DNA from: FEN-1219 sp963713355
GTDB taxonomy: Bacteria > Pseudomonadota > Gammaproteobacteria > Steroidobacterales > Rariloculaceae
DNA: 64,000 bases
Direction of reading: 5' to 3'
Assembly (NCBI GenBank): GCA_963713355.1
Contig: CAVQLK010000005.1
Coordinates: 186,001-250,000, forward strand
The notes below the pieces were generated by a model that was not told the origin of the DNA, did not search any database, and was given only the letters and a program-made list of their open reading frames with translations. This document shows positions 1 through 9,625 of the stretch, piece after piece. Each line of letters begins with the position of its first letter. The first letter of the stretch is position 1. Both the position numbers and the translations under genes were made by a program.

Positions 1-1
1 A

Positions 2-1642
2 TCCGGGCCCGATCGGTCCATTTATGTCCGCGATCTCGACGAGTTCGACGCGCGTCGCATTCCTGTCGCCGGTGCTAGAGCAGTCGACCTTCCTCCGTGC
101 TTTTCTCCCGACGGCACGTGGATCGCTTTTTTCTCCGGCGGCCAGGAGTTGAAAAAGATGTCTCTGTCCGGCGGGGCCGAACTGACGGTCGCGCAAGACT
201 TCGGCGCCGCGAACGCCTGCCACTGGGGCGACGACGGCTACATCTACTTCACCACTAACTCCGGAATCATGCGCGCGCATGAGATGGGCGGCGCGGCCGA
301 TGTCGTCACCGCTCCCAACGCCGAGCGCAACGAAGTCGCGTTTCAGTCTCCACAGCTGCTGCCAGGAGGTGAGCGGCTGCTTTACAGCGTTTACGGGACC
401 GAGGGAATCGCCACGGTTCGGATCGACGTCCTGAATCTCGAGACGCGCGAGCGCAAGACGGTGTTGAATGGCGTGGGTGTCGCCACGTACGTTCCGGCGC
501 GCGGTAATACAAGGCGCGGCTATCTCGTCTATGGGTTGGATGGAGCGTTGTTCGCGGCGCCATTCGATCCAATCCGCGTCGAGGCAGGCGGCGCGCGGCG
601 GGTCGCGAGCGAGGTCCTCGGGTTAGGCGCCGTGTCGAGCGGGGCGGTTTCCGAATCCGGGACGTTAGCCTACCTGTCGGCCTCGAGCATCGGCGCCGTG
701 GACGCGGGTGGCGCGACGCTGATCGCCATGGATCGCAATGGCGTGGAGCGAGTCGTGTCGCCACGACCGCAGATCTATGGAGAAGTGACGATCTCGCCGG
801 ATGGGACTCGCGCTGTTCTCACGATTCAAGCCCCGCAGACGTCGAATCTTATCGAGCTTTGGATCTACGAGCTCGACGGTGAGAGCTGGATCCGGCTGCC
901 GCTGGACGATGCGAACTTCTCGGCCGTGTGGACGGCCGACAGCCGGCGCCTGATTTATCAGCACACGCGTGGCCGCGCCGGCGCACTTACTGTTCGCGAG
1001 CTGCGCTCAGTTCCGGCCGACGACAGTGGGCTACCGACTACGATCGAAGGCTCGAACGCCTGGATGCGCGGGATCTCCTCGCCGACGTCGCTGTCCACCG
1101 ACGGCGGAACATTGCTAGTCACCAACGACAGCACGGCTCAGTCCGATGTGCTGGTGTTCGAGCTCGACGGCGGCTTGGACCCGAAGACGATCGGCGTGCC
1201 CCGCGACTTCGTCGTGACGAGCTTCCGCGAACGCGACGCTGCGTTTTCCGCCGACGGTGACGTCGTCGCCTACACGTCGAACCAGTCAGGCACCGACGAG
1301 GTCTACGTCGTCCCGTATCCCGGTCCCGGCGCGCGCGTGCCGGTCTCGCGAGGAGGCGGAGCGTTGCCGCGGTGGAGGGGGCGCGAGCTCTACTACGTGA
1401 GCGGGGGCAATCTCATGAGCGTCGAGGTCGAGAGCGCACCGACGTTGCGGGCGTCGGCGCCGCGCGTGCTATTCGCTATCCCGCCGTTGGCCTCGTTCGG
1501 AGGACTTTCGTACGACGTGTCGCCGGACGGAACGCGATTCCTGATGCTGAAGGCCGGAACCGGCTCGCAGCAAGTAGATCTGCGCGTCGTCGTCAACTGG
1601 ATCGACGAGCTCGAGCGCGCGGAGCGTGGAGCGCAGCCGTAA
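2..1642 (+). CDS. PD40/TolB-type beta-propeller protein, 5' truncated (probably C-terminal half of a serine/threonine kinase)
   Basis: The reading frame is open from the left edge of the window, so the start lies outside. The visible part consists of repeated WD40-like PD40 blades with SPDG motifs (FSPDGTWIAFFS, ISPDGTRAVL, VSPDGTRFLML). Propellers with this wording, including the 'IYVRDLD..ARRIP..' opening, usually form the C-terminal half of membrane serine/threonine protein kinases in soil bacteria. No kinase residues fall in the window, so that assignment is inference from the family; a free-standing TolB-like protein is the alternative. It ends about 100 bp before an NmrA-like gene on the same strand. 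Confidence 0.75.
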   Translation, partial: SGPDRSIYVRDLDEFDARRIPVAGARAVDLPPCFSPDGTWIAFFSGGQELKKMSLSGGAELTVAQDFGAANACHWGDDGYIYFTTNSGIMRAHEMGGAADVVTAPNAERNEVAFQSPQLLPGGERLLYSVYGTEGIATVRIDVLNLETRERKTVLNGVGVATYVPARGNTRRGYLVYGLDGALFAAPFDPIRVEAGGARRVASEVLGLGAVSSGAVSESGTLAYLSASSIGAVDAGGATLIAMDRNGVERVVSPRPQIYGEVTISPDGTRAVLTIQAPQTSNLIELWIYELDGESWIRLPLDDANFSAVWTADSRRLIYQHTRGRAGALTVRELRSVPADDSGLPTTIEGSNAWMRGISSPTSLSTDGGTLLVTNDSTAQSDVLVFELDGGLDPKTIGVPRDFVVTSFRERDAAFSADGDVVAYTSNQSGTDEVYVVPYPGPGARVPVSRGGGALPRWRGRELYYVSGGNLMSVEVESAPTLRASAPRVLFAIPPLASFGGLSYDVSPDGTRFLMLKAGTGSQQVDLRVVVNWIDELERAERGAQP

Positions 1643-1745
1643 GGTGAGGTCGACGCGCGCCGCCGGCCACCGGCAATGCCCGTGCTAGCATCGAGCCGCT
1701 CGGAAGTATTTCGGCGAGCGCCTCGCGCTCCAATGGAGGATCGTC

Positions 1746-2609
1746 ATGTACGCAGTCGTCGGCGCAACGGGGAATACGGGACGGGCGGTCGTGAAGGAGC
1801 TCGAAAGCCTCGGAGAAAAACCAGTCTGTGTCGTTCGGAATGCAGACAAGGCGAAAGAGGTGCTCGGCGCGAGCGTCAAGATAGCGATCGCCGAGCTCGA
1901 CGATCGCGCCGGCATGGAGAAGGCGCTGGCGGGCGCGAGGCGCGTATTCCTCGTCAGCGGCCATAACCCTAATTCCGCGGCGCAGCAGATCAATGTGATC
2001 GACGCGGCGAAGGGCGCGGGGGCGGAATACGTCGTCAAGATTTCGGGCGGCCGCGCCGTGACCGGCCCGAACGTCGAGTCAGTCAACGGCCGCGCGCACT
2101 ACGAGATCGAGGAGCACCTCAAGAACTGCGGCTTGCAATGGTGCATCCTGAGCCCGGGCCTCTTCATGCAGAACATGCTGGGACAGGCGGCCAACATCAA
2201 GCAGGGCAAGATCGTGCAGCCGTGGCCGAAGGACCTTCCTGTAGCGCTGCTCGACGTACGGGACACGGGCGCTCTCGGCGCGCGCGTGCTGCAGGATCCC
2301 GGCAAGCACGCAGGCAAAGTCTATTCGTTCACCGGCGTGAGCACGACGTACGGCGACTTCGCCGGCGTCATCGCCGAGGTGCTCGGCAAGCCCATCGAAT
2401 ACACGGCGCTGACGCTCGAGCAGGCGGAGCAGGGGATGAAAGCACGCGGCATGCCCGACTGGCTGGTCACGCACGCGCTCGCGATCGCGCGCGCCGGCGC
2501 CGGCGGCGCGTTCTCGAAGGAAAACACCCAGCCGATCCGCGACATCGTCGGCCGCGCGCCGATCACAACACGCCAGTTCGCGCAGGACTACAAAGCCGCG
2601 TTTAGCTGA
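1746..2609 (+). CDS. NmrA/HSCARG-like NAD(P)-binding protein
   Basis: This is a 287-residue protein of the atypical short-chain dehydrogenase (NmrA) type. The N-terminus has the Rossmann glycine motif GATGNTG at residues 6-12, followed by an alternating beta/alpha pattern. The catalytic YxxxK of classical SDRs is not evident, as in NmrA-type redox sensors and quinone or azo reductases. A GGAGG ribosome site lies 6-7 bases before the ATG, which fixes the start. No signal peptide is seen, so it is cytosolic. The substrate cannot be told from the sequence. Confidence 0.85.
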   Translation: MYAVVGATGNTGRAVVKELESLGEKPVCVVRNADKAKEVLGASVKIAIAELDDRAGMEKALAGARRVFLVSGHNPNSAAQQINVIDAAKGAGAEYVVKISGGRAVTGPNVESVNGRAHYEIEEHLKNCGLQWCILSPGLFMQNMLGQAANIKQGKIVQPWPKDLPVALLDVRDTGALGARVLQDPGKHAGKVYSFTGVSTTYGDFAGVIAEVLGKPIEYTALTLEQAEQGMKARGMPDWLVTHALAIARAGAGGAFSKENTQPIRDIVGRAPITTRQFAQDYKAAFS

Positions 2610-2675
2610 AGTCGTACGACGGCACGTTTATCGTGCGGCTGTTCCATTTTCGCCGCGCTGCAGCGTTGCTCATCG

Positions 2676-2888
2676 TCACGGACTGTGAAGGCCACGAACA
2701 AGCATCAACTGAGCGATGGCGCGTGCCTGAACTCTTGGTTCGGTATCTTCAAGCGTCCGCGTTTCAGTGCCGTGCTTAGGATGGCTGACCGTCAACCGCG
2801 GCGCCGAGTCGTCTGTAACCCACCAGGAAAACAGAACGTTGTCGACGACCACCTTCCCTTTGAGAACGATGGTGCTGGTGTACATCAT
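2676..2888 (-). CDS. Small uncharacterised protein (about 70 aa)
   Basis: The minus strand carries a short open frame with a protein-like composition: a beta-rich start (STIVLKGKVVVDNVLF), a central WWVTDDSAPRLTVSHP segment and a helical end rich in Ala/Arg/Leu. I chose the ATG of the internal Met-Met-Tyr because the residues before it look like untranslated sequence. No strong ribosome site is visible. It resembles small conserved hypothetical proteins of proteobacteria in style, but no family can be named. It is convergent with the NmrA-like gene. Confidence 0.45.
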   Translation of the reverse strand: MMYTSTIVLKGKVVVDNVLFSWWVTDDSAPRLTVSHPKHGTETRTLEDTEPRVQARAIAQLMLVRGLHSP

Positions 2889-3011
2889 CTGAAGGATACA
2901 TGCAGTTGCTAAATAGTTCAGTGACCGACCGCACGATACAGCCAGTGGCGGCACGGATCTTGCTCCCCGTCATGGGACACCGCTCGCAAGCGTCCGATAA
3001 AGGAGGGGCCG

Positions 3012-3896
3012 ATGGAGCAATGGCCGCAGCTGCCGTATGACGAATGGCAGGATACGTACGCGACGCTCCACATGTGGACACAGATCGTCGGCAAAGTGGC
3101 GGTCGCACATGCGGCTCCGATCAATCACAGTTGGGGCGTCGCGTTTCTCGTGACTACGCGCGGTCTGAGGACCGCGGTTCTGTCACACGGCGAGCGATCG
3201 TTCACGATCGCGTTCGACTTCGTCGCCCACGAGCTTGTGATCGAGACCGCAGACGGCATGCGGCGGACACTCGAGCTCGCGCCGCGCACCGTCGCCGAGT
3301 TCTATGCTGAAATCCTGGCCGCGCTAGCAGGCATGGGCTTGCCGGTTCGTATCTGGTCGACCCCCGTCGAGATTTCCTCGCCGATTCCCTTCGAGCGGGA
3401 TACGGTGCATCACTCGTACGAGCCCGAGCTCGCGAATCGTTTTTGGCGGATCCTCGTGCACGTGCACCGCGTATTCGAAGCATCCCGCTGCGGGTTCGTT
3501 GGGAAGTGCAGCCCCGTCCATTTTTTCTGGGGCAGCTTCGATCTAGCGGTCACGCGTTTTTCGGGTCGCAGGGCGCCATCGCGCGACGGACCCAAGTTCA
3601 TGCGCGACGCATACTCGCATGAAGTGATTAGTCATGGTTTTTGGCCCGGCAGCGGGCCGGTGCTCCAGCCTGCGTTCTATACGTATGCGGTGCCAGAGCC
3701 TGATGGCTTCAAAACGGCGCTCGTCGAGCCCGCGGCCGCGTTCTATCACCGCGAGCTCAACGAATTCATCCTGCCCTACGATGCAGTGCGCACAGCGAGC
3801 GCACCGGCCGCCGTCATATCGGCTTTCCTCGACAGCACTTATGCTGCTGCCTCTGAGCGCGGCGGCTGGAATCGTTCTGAGCTCGACCGGGCATAG
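3012..3896 (+). CDS. DUF5996 family protein
   Basis: This 294-residue protein opens with WPQLPYDEWQDTYATLHMWTQIVGKV and continues with a segment on NHSWGVAFLVTTRGL, both typical of the DUF5996 family as I recall it. It also has the characteristic Phe/His/Trp-rich middle (CSPVHFFWGSFDLAVTRFSGR). There is no signal peptide and no recognisable catalytic motif; the function of the family is unknown to me. An AGGAGG ribosome site lies just before the ATG. A likely intrinsic terminator follows, so it is probably monocistronic. Confidence 0.85.
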   Translation: MEQWPQLPYDEWQDTYATLHMWTQIVGKVAVAHAAPINHSWGVAFLVTTRGLRTAVLSHGERSFTIAFDFVAHELVIETADGMRRTLELAPRTVAEFYAEILAALAGMGLPVRIWSTPVEISSPIPFERDTVHHSYEPELANRFWRILVHVHRVFEASRCGFVGKCSPVHFFWGSFDLAVTRFSGRRAPSRDGPKFMRDAYSHEVISHGFWPGSGPVLQPAFYTYAVPEPDGFKTALVEPAAAFYHRELNEFILPYDAVRTASAPAAVISAFLDSTYAAASERGGWNRSELDRA

Positions 3897-3914
3897 GCTC
3901 TTTGTCGCATAGCG

Positions 3915-3938
3915 ATAGCCCGCGCGGGCGGCTATTTT
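3915..3938 (+). terminator. Probable rho-independent terminator after the DUF5996 gene
   Basis: A GC-rich inverted repeat (GCCCGC/GCGGGC, with an alternative ATAGCC/GGCTAT pairing) is followed directly by TTTT, 19 bases after the stop of the upstream gene. The orientation fits the plus strand. Confidence 0.55.
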
Positions 3939-3984
3939 CGCTTCCGTGTTGATCCCAACGTCGCGTTCGGGGTACGGAGCCGCC

Positions 3985-5895
3985 ATGAAGAGCTGCTGTC
4001 CCTTTCTCGCCCTAGCGCTGAGTCTCGGCCCGGCCGCCGCCGCACAGCCGCCGCCTGCGTCTGCGTTCGCCGCGCTACCGGCGATGCAATCGCCGGTGAT
4101 CTCGCCCGACGGTGCGCGCATCGCGTTCATCGCTCAGACCAACGACGGTGCCCTGGTCTATGCGGCGCAGCTCGCGAGCAACCAGGCTGACGCGATCATC
4201 CGCATCAACGACACGGACGGGCGGGCCGTCACGTGGGCGAACGACGACACACTGATCCTGCTCGTGAGCTCGACGGACACCTGGCACTTCGCCGCTCGAA
4301 TGGTCGAGTCGTTCGTGCCGTTCGGCATCGATCTGGCGGGCGACCTGCGGGTTCGGCAATTGGCCGGAGCGCGAGCGGTCGGCGGCGGATTGTTCGTGCG
4401 CGGCCGCCGCCTCATCGGGTACGAGCGCGCGACCGGCCGCGTGCTGTGGCCGATCGGCGGGGTTCTGTACTCGATGAACGGTAAGAACAACGACAGCGAC
4501 AAGGTCGACGAAGGCTCGAGCTTCACGCGCGACTGGGTCGTCGACGACAGCGGGGAGCCTCAATATCGCGTCGATTACCGGGAGAAGATGGACTACTTTC
4601 AAATCCTCCGCCGCCGCGACAACGGGCTGTGGGAGACGTTCGTCGAGCGGACGTTGGATCTGCCGGAGATCGACCTGCACGGGCTTGACGCCGATGGCGA
4701 GCTCGTCGTCGGCGGGCGGCCGACCGACATCGGCCGGTACGGTCTCTACACGGTGTCCGCGACCGGCGCGCGTGGGCGGTCCGTCTATGCGCACGACATC
4801 CTCGACGTCTCGGACGTGCGCACCGACCCGTACACGAACCGCGTCGTCGGCGCAGCAGTCGAGGGCGAGAGCCCCAAGTGGTTCGACGAGGACCTCGCGA
4901 TGCAGCAAGCGTCGCTCGACGACACGTTTCCCGGCGAGTCTCCTTGGATCGAGAATTGGTCGCAGGACCGCTCGCGATTCATCGTGCGCACGAAGCACAG
5001 CGATCGCGCACCGGTGTTCTATCTCTATGACGCGACGGCTTCGACGGCATCGAAGATCGCGACGACTTATCCCGAGCTCGACGGCAGCAGCCTCGCGCCG
5101 CGCTTGCCGTACATCTATAAGGCGCGCGACGGCGTCGAGATTCCCGGCTATCTGACGCGCCCGCTAGGCGTCGAGGGTCCCGCTCCGCTCGTGGTGCTGC
5201 CGCACCGCGGCCCGATGGACCGCGACGTCGACGGATTCGACTGGCTCGCGCATTTCCTCGCGTCGCGCGGCTATGCCGTGCTTCAGCCGAATTATCGCGG
5301 CTCGGGCGGCTATGGCCGCGCGTGGGAGGAAGCCGGGTACGGCGGCTGGGGCATCGGCGTGATGCAGCACGACCTCACCGACGGGGTCGCGGCCGTCGTG
5401 GCGGCCGGCATCGCCGATCCGGAGCGCGTTTGCATCGTGGGTGCCAGCTACGGCGGCTATGCGGCGCTCGCGGGCGCGGCGTTCACGCCGGAGCTGTATC
5501 GCTGCGCGGTCGCGATCAACGCCGTCTCCGACCTGCGCGACATGCACACGCTCTACACCGGCCGCAGAGACGGCCGGACCGCCGCCGTGACGTACTGGGA
5601 GCGGTCGATGGGCGTCGAAGACGTGCGCTCGGCGCGAGGCGTGCTCGATGCGGCTTCGCCAGCGCAACACGTGGAGCAAGTGCAGGCCGCGGTGCTGCTG
5701 ATCCACGGCCGCGACGATGCCGTCGTGGTGAACGGTCAGAGCCGGGGCATGGAGCGCGCGCTGCGCGAGGCGGGGAAGACAGTGCAACTCGTCGAGCTCG
5801 ATGGCGAGGACCACTGGCTATCCGAGGCGGATACGCGCCTCGAGACGCTCGAGGCCCTCGAGCCGTTCCTCGAGCAGCACCTCGGCAGCCGCTAG
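3985..5895 (+). CDS. Secreted S9 family (prolyl-oligopeptidase-like) serine peptidase
   Basis: This is an exported alpha/beta-hydrolase peptidase of about 636 residues. I chose the ATG at 3985, which follows a GGAG site and starts a clear signal peptide (MKSCCPFLALALSLGPAAAA). A frame-matched upstream start would place 13 extra residues before it. The N-terminal part is a beta-propeller (ISPDGARIAF blade); the C-terminal third is the hydrolase. The catalytic triad is visible as Ser488 in GASYGGY, Asp577 or Asp578 in HGRDDAVV, and His610 in GEDHWL. The family cleaves short peptides, often after Pro or acidic/basic residues. It stands alone between the DUF5996 gene and a small secreted protein. 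Confidence 0.9.
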   Translation: MKSCCPFLALALSLGPAAAAQPPPASAFAALPAMQSPVISPDGARIAFIAQTNDGALVYAAQLASNQADAIIRINDTDGRAVTWANDDTLILLVSSTDTWHFAARMVESFVPFGIDLAGDLRVRQLAGARAVGGGLFVRGRRLIGYERATGRVLWPIGGVLYSMNGKNNDSDKVDEGSSFTRDWVVDDSGEPQYRVDYREKMDYFQILRRRDNGLWETFVERTLDLPEIDLHGLDADGELVVGGRPTDIGRYGLYTVSATGARGRSVYAHDILDVSDVRTDPYTNRVVGAAVEGESPKWFDEDLAMQQASLDDTFPGESPWIENWSQDRSRFIVRTKHSDRAPVFYLYDATASTASKIATTYPELDGSSLAPRLPYIYKARDGVEIPGYLTRPLGVEGPAPLVVLPHRGPMDRDVDGFDWLAHFLASRGYAVLQPNYRGSGGYGRAWEEAGYGGWGIGVMQHDLTDGVAAVVAAGIADPERVCIVGASYGGYAALAGAAFTPELYRCAVAINAVSDLRDMHTLYTGRRDGRTAAVTYWERSMGVEDVRSARGVLDAASPAQHVEQVQAAVLLIHGRDDAVVVNGQSRGMERALREAGKTVQLVELDGEDHWLSEADTRLETLEALEPFLEQHLGSR

Positions 5896-6036
5896 CGCCG
5901 CGTGCCCGTCGACCAGCCGAGGCGGGATGAACGGTGTCATAGGTCGTAAGTCGCATCTGCAATCACCGGATCTCGGCGCAACATCGGTAACGGATCTTTC
6001 GGTGAGCCAGACCTAGCTGACAACAGGAGACTTTAG

Positions 6037-6438
6037 ATGCGTACCCCTACGGTGTTGCTCGGGTTCGTGACCGTCGCAGCTCTGCTCGGCGCCACTACCG
6101 CCTTGCCTCAGAGCGGCACCTTGCCGACCACTTTCCACGACGAAGCGGAATTTACGATCAACAGTGGGGCAAACGAAGACGGGTTTCTGCGCGTCGCCAT
6201 TCAACCGCAAGGTGGAACGAGACGCGAGGCGACGATTCCGGTCACGAGCAGAATGGGCGAGAACGAGATCGCGCAACAGATCGCCGACGCGCTGCGCCCC
6301 GCGCTGGGTCCGGACTACGAAGTCGACAGGGACGGCGGCGAGCACGTCAAGATTCGCAAGGCACAGCGCGAGGTCGCGAGCTTCACCATCGAGATCACCT
6401 TCAGCTCTGCCGGATTCTCGATCATCATCGACACCTGA
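6037..6438 (+). CDS. Small secreted protein of unknown function (133 aa)
   Basis: The protein starts with a signal peptide (MRTPTVLLGFVTVAALLGATTA) after an AGGAGA ribosome site. The mature part is about 110 residues and alternates beta-strand-like and helical stretches (EATIPVTSRMGENEIAQQIADALRPAL, then SFTIEITFSSAGFSIIID). No cysteines, catalytic motif or known domain is recognised. It is followed by another small secreted unknown on the same strand about 190 bp later. Confidence 0.65.
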   Translation: MRTPTVLLGFVTVAALLGATTALPQSGTLPTTFHDEAEFTINSGANEDGFLRVAIQPQGGTRREATIPVTSRMGENEIAQQIADALRPALGPDYEVDRDGGEHVKIRKAQREVASFTIEITFSSAGFSIIIDT

Positions 6439-6629
6439 GCCGTCGTGCCGATTAGGGCCTGCGGCGCCGTACCGTAACGCAGCGGCTCGTGTGAGCCGAG
6501 TGCGGCGCTGCTGCCTCGAGCGAGGCGGCAAAGATCCCTCGGATGAAGCTTCGCTAGAGCGCGGCGTTCAGCCCTGCGCATACAATGGCAGCGCCTAGCC
6601 GTAGAGGAACCACGTCGAGGGAGCACGCG

Positions 6630-7067
6630 ATGGCCAATTTGCGTCTTCAGGTCGGTGTCATTGCCTTCGCAGCTTGGTTCTATGCGGCCATGGCGCCGAC
6701 CGACGTGCTTGCGCAAGGCGGCACGTCCGGCAACATCCCGAAGCAGGTTCACCTCGTCACGGACTCGGGCAGGATCCTCGCGTCGAACGTGCGCCTGAAC
6801 CGCTTCGACGAGCTCAAGCTCCAGGCGCAGGAGCGCGTTCGCGAGCAGAAGGTCGGAGAGGCCGTGGCCGTCGTGATCACGAACAGGCGGTTCGTCGCGT
6901 ACGGCGTCTTGAGCGGCTGGCGCGGCGTGGATCGATCGGTCAACGAGCAGGTCGAGAGCGTCTCCGCGGAGGACTATGCTGCGCTCATCGTCACGAGCGA
7001 ACGCATGCTGAACTTCAACGGCGAAAGCGGCGCATGGGGCGAGCAGAAGCGGGCCGTGAGCCGCTGA
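6630..7067 (+). CDS. Small secreted protein of unknown function (145 aa)
   Basis: Start chosen at 6630 because a GAGGGAG ribosome site precedes it and a signal peptide follows (MANLRLQVGVIAFAAWFYAAMA). The mature part is hydrophilic with a beta-rich core (AVAVVITNRRFVAYGVLSGWRGVD). No named family is recognised. It precedes the FtsX-like permease by 98 bp on the same strand, so co-transcription is possible but not shown. Confidence 0.6.
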   Translation: MANLRLQVGVIAFAAWFYAAMAPTDVLAQGGTSGNIPKQVHLVTDSGRILASNVRLNRFDELKLQAQERVREQKVGEAVAVVITNRRFVAYGVLSGWRGVDRSVNEQVESVSAEDYAALIVTSERMLNFNGESGAWGEQKRAVSR

Positions 7068-7165
7068 GGTCCTGCAACCAAAACCCGCTGCGTCGTATCT
7101 CTCATTCGTGAAAGAGCCAGCGAGGGACGGTAAATCACGACGCACTCGCGTCGGTGGAGCTCCAC

Positions 7166-9607
7166 ATGCTGCATGATCTGCGTTACTCGCTCCGCATGAT
7201 GCGTCTGCATCCGTGGTTTTCCGCGGCACTGGTGGCCGCTCTGGCGCTCGGCATCGGCGCGAACACTGCGGTGTTCACGCTCGTCAACGCCGTGCTGTTC
7301 AAGCCACTGCCGTTTCCGGGCGGTGAGCGCATCGTGGCGATTTTCCACCGCAACGTCGCACAGGGCCAGGAGCGCATCCCGATCTCCTATTCGGACTATC
7401 TCGAATACCGCGACCAGGCCACGACCTTCGAGTCGCTCGAGGCGTCCCTGAACAGCAACGTCGCGATCCGCGACGAGAGCAAGCCGCCCGAGCCGTACAG
7501 CATGTCTCGCGTAACTGCGGGTTTCTTCGACATGCTGGCCGTTCAACCCGCGGCCGGTCGGAGCCTTACGGCGGCCGATACCGCGGCGGGCGCCGAGCCG
7601 GTCATCCTGCTCAGTCATGCCGTCTGGCGCGACCGGTACGGACGGTCGCCGGATGTCATCGGCCGCAGCGTGCGAGCCGGGAACGAGCTGGCGACCATTA
7701 TCGGCGTGATGCCGGAGGGCTTCGGGTTTCCGAACTCGCAACAACTGTGGATGCCGCTCGTGGACACGGCGGAGCTTCGCGATAGGTCGCGCCGCAACCT
7801 GTTGCTGATGGGTAAGCACAGGCCAGACGTGTCGAGGGAACGCGCTCGCGCGGACCTCGACGTGATCGCGCAGCGATTGGCAGCACAGTACCCCGACAAC
7901 GAAGGTCTTGGCGCGACGGTGCTCACCTTTCACGAGCTCCAGAACGACGGACCGATCCGCATCGTGTTCATCCTGATGCAGGGCGCCGTAGGCTTCGTGC
8001 TGCTGATCGCGTGCGCGAACGTCGCCAACATGATGTTGAGCCGTGCGCTGGGACGCGCGCGGGAAATGTCGGTTCGCGCAGCGATGGGCGCTTCACGCTG
8101 GCGGATCGTGCGGCAGCTGCTGGTGGAAGCCGGCCTGCTCAGTCTCGTCGGAGGTGCACTCGGTCTGATCATGGCGCGATTCGCCGTGCGCGCGTTCGAA
8201 GCGGCCGTCGTCGATGTGGGTAAACCATCCTGGATCTTGTTCGGGATGAATTACATGGTCTTCGTTTACTTCGCGGCGGCGTGCCTCGTCAGTGCGGTGC
8301 TCTTCGGCCTCGTGCCGGGGCTGCAGGCTTCGCGCGTCGACTTGATTGCGACGCTCAAGGAGGGCTCGCGCGATTCGGGGGCGAAACGCGGCGGGTTTCT
8401 GTCGGGCGCTTTGGTGGTGTTCCAGTTCATGCTGGCCGTCGTCCTGCTGGCCGGGGCCGGCTTGTTCGTCCGTGGCCTCTTCGAGCAGCGCGCCAGTCTC
8501 GACGGTCTGCCCGCGGCCGAGATCCTGAGCGCAGGCATCAATCTCCCGCAGGACCGCTATCCGGACGACGCATCGCGCTTCCGGTTCTACGACCAGCTTC
8601 TCAGTGACCTCGAGGGAACGCCGGGACTGCGGCAGGCCGCGATCGTTTCCAATTTGCCCACCATCGGTGCACAAACCATTACGTATCACCTGGAAGGTGA
8701 GCCGGAAGCGGAATCCGGCGCGCGGCCCAACGCTCTGCGCGTGACCATGTCGCCGGGTTACCTGGGATTGCTCGAGGTGCCGATCTTGGCGGGACGCAAT
8801 TTCGACGATCGCGATGGCTTCGACGGCCAGGACTCGATCGTCGTGACCAGCGACTTCGCCTCGCGCGTGTGGCCGGGTCAACCGGCGCTCGGGAAGCGGC
8901 TCCGCGTATATCCGGCGCAGCCTCCGCCGAATACCGGCGCTGCGGCCGAGCCGCCGCAGCCCGGGAAATGGCTCACCGTCGTGGGAATCTCAGGGGATCT
9001 CGCGCAGGCCCCCAACGAACTACGGCCGGCGCCGCTGTTCTTCATTCCGTATGCTCCGGGAAGCTTCGGCGGCATGAGCATCGTGCTGCGGGCGAGCGGC
9101 AATCCTACAGCGCTCACCGAGCCCCTTCGAGCCGCCATGCGGCAGATCGATCCCGACCGCGCCTTGTCCAACGTTCGGACCGTCGAGGAGGCGTCCTACC
9201 GGCAGGGTTGGTATCTGCGTGTTTTCGGCGGCGTCTTTCTGATTTTTGCGGCCGGCGCGCTGTTGCTCGCTTCGATCGGCATCTACGCCGTCGTGGCACA
9301 GACCACCGCGCGCCGCACGCGGGAGATCGGTGTCCGGATGGCCATGGGCGCGACGTCGCCCAACATTCAGCGGCTCGTCGTCGGGCGCGGTTTGCGGCAA
9401 CTGCTGCTCGGAACTGCGCTGGGCCTCGCGATCGCCTTCGCAGTCACGCGCTTGATGGGTGAGCTTCTGTACGGCGTGTCGCCGACGGATCCCCTGGTGT
9501 TCGGGTTGGTGATCGCGGTCATTGCGCTCGTGGGCATCCTCGCGTGCTGGCTGCCGGCGCGCAGGGCGGCCGCGCTCGATCCGCTGAAGGCGCTGCGGCA
9601 CGAGTGA
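7166..9607 (+). CDS. ADOP-type (duplicated orphan) MacB/FtsX-like ABC permease
   Basis: This large membrane protein (about 813 residues) has the layout of acidobacterial duplicated orphan permeases. The first membrane helix lies at residues 20-40 (PWFSAALVAALALGIGANTAVF), followed by a MacB periplasmic core, an FtsX domain with three helices, a second periplasmic core and a second FtsX domain ending in LPARRAAALDPLKALRHE. The ATG at 7166 has a GGAG site. The repeated ARxREMSVRAAMGAS and RTREIGVRMAMGAT segments mark the two FtsX halves. No ATPase gene is adjacent, as is usual for this subfamily, so the partner and substrate are unknown. A paralogue lies at 42.1-44.5 kb. Confidence 0.9.
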   Translation: MLHDLRYSLRMMRLHPWFSAALVAALALGIGANTAVFTLVNAVLFKPLPFPGGERIVAIFHRNVAQGQERIPISYSDYLEYRDQATTFESLEASLNSNVAIRDESKPPEPYSMSRVTAGFFDMLAVQPAAGRSLTAADTAAGAEPVILLSHAVWRDRYGRSPDVIGRSVRAGNELATIIGVMPEGFGFPNSQQLWMPLVDTAELRDRSRRNLLLMGKHRPDVSRERARADLDVIAQRLAAQYPDNEGLGATVLTFHELQNDGPIRIVFILMQGAVGFVLLIACANVANMMLSRALGRAREMSVRAAMGASRWRIVRQLLVEAGLLSLVGGALGLIMARFAVRAFEAAVVDVGKPSWILFGMNYMVFVYFAAACLVSAVLFGLVPGLQASRVDLIATLKEGSRDSGAKRGGFLSGALVVFQFMLAVVLLAGAGLFVRGLFEQRASLDGLPAAEILSAGINLPQDRYPDDASRFRFYDQLLSDLEGTPGLRQAAIVSNLPTIGAQTITYHLEGEPEAESGARPNALRVTMSPGYLGLLEVPILAGRNFDDRDGFDGQDSIVVTSDFASRVWPGQPALGKRLRVYPAQPPPNTGAAAEPPQPGKWLTVVGISGDLAQAPNELRPAPLFFIPYAPGSFGGMSIVLRASGNPTALTEPLRAAMRQIDPDRALSNVRTVEEASYRQGWYLRVFGGVFLIFAAGALLLASIGIYAVVAQTTARRTREIGVRMAMGATSPNIQRLVVGRGLRQLLLGTALGLAIAFAVTRLMGELLYGVSPTDPLVFGLVIAVIALVGILACWLPARRAAALDPLKALRHE

Positions 9608-9625
9608 CGTCAACCGCGGCGCTGT

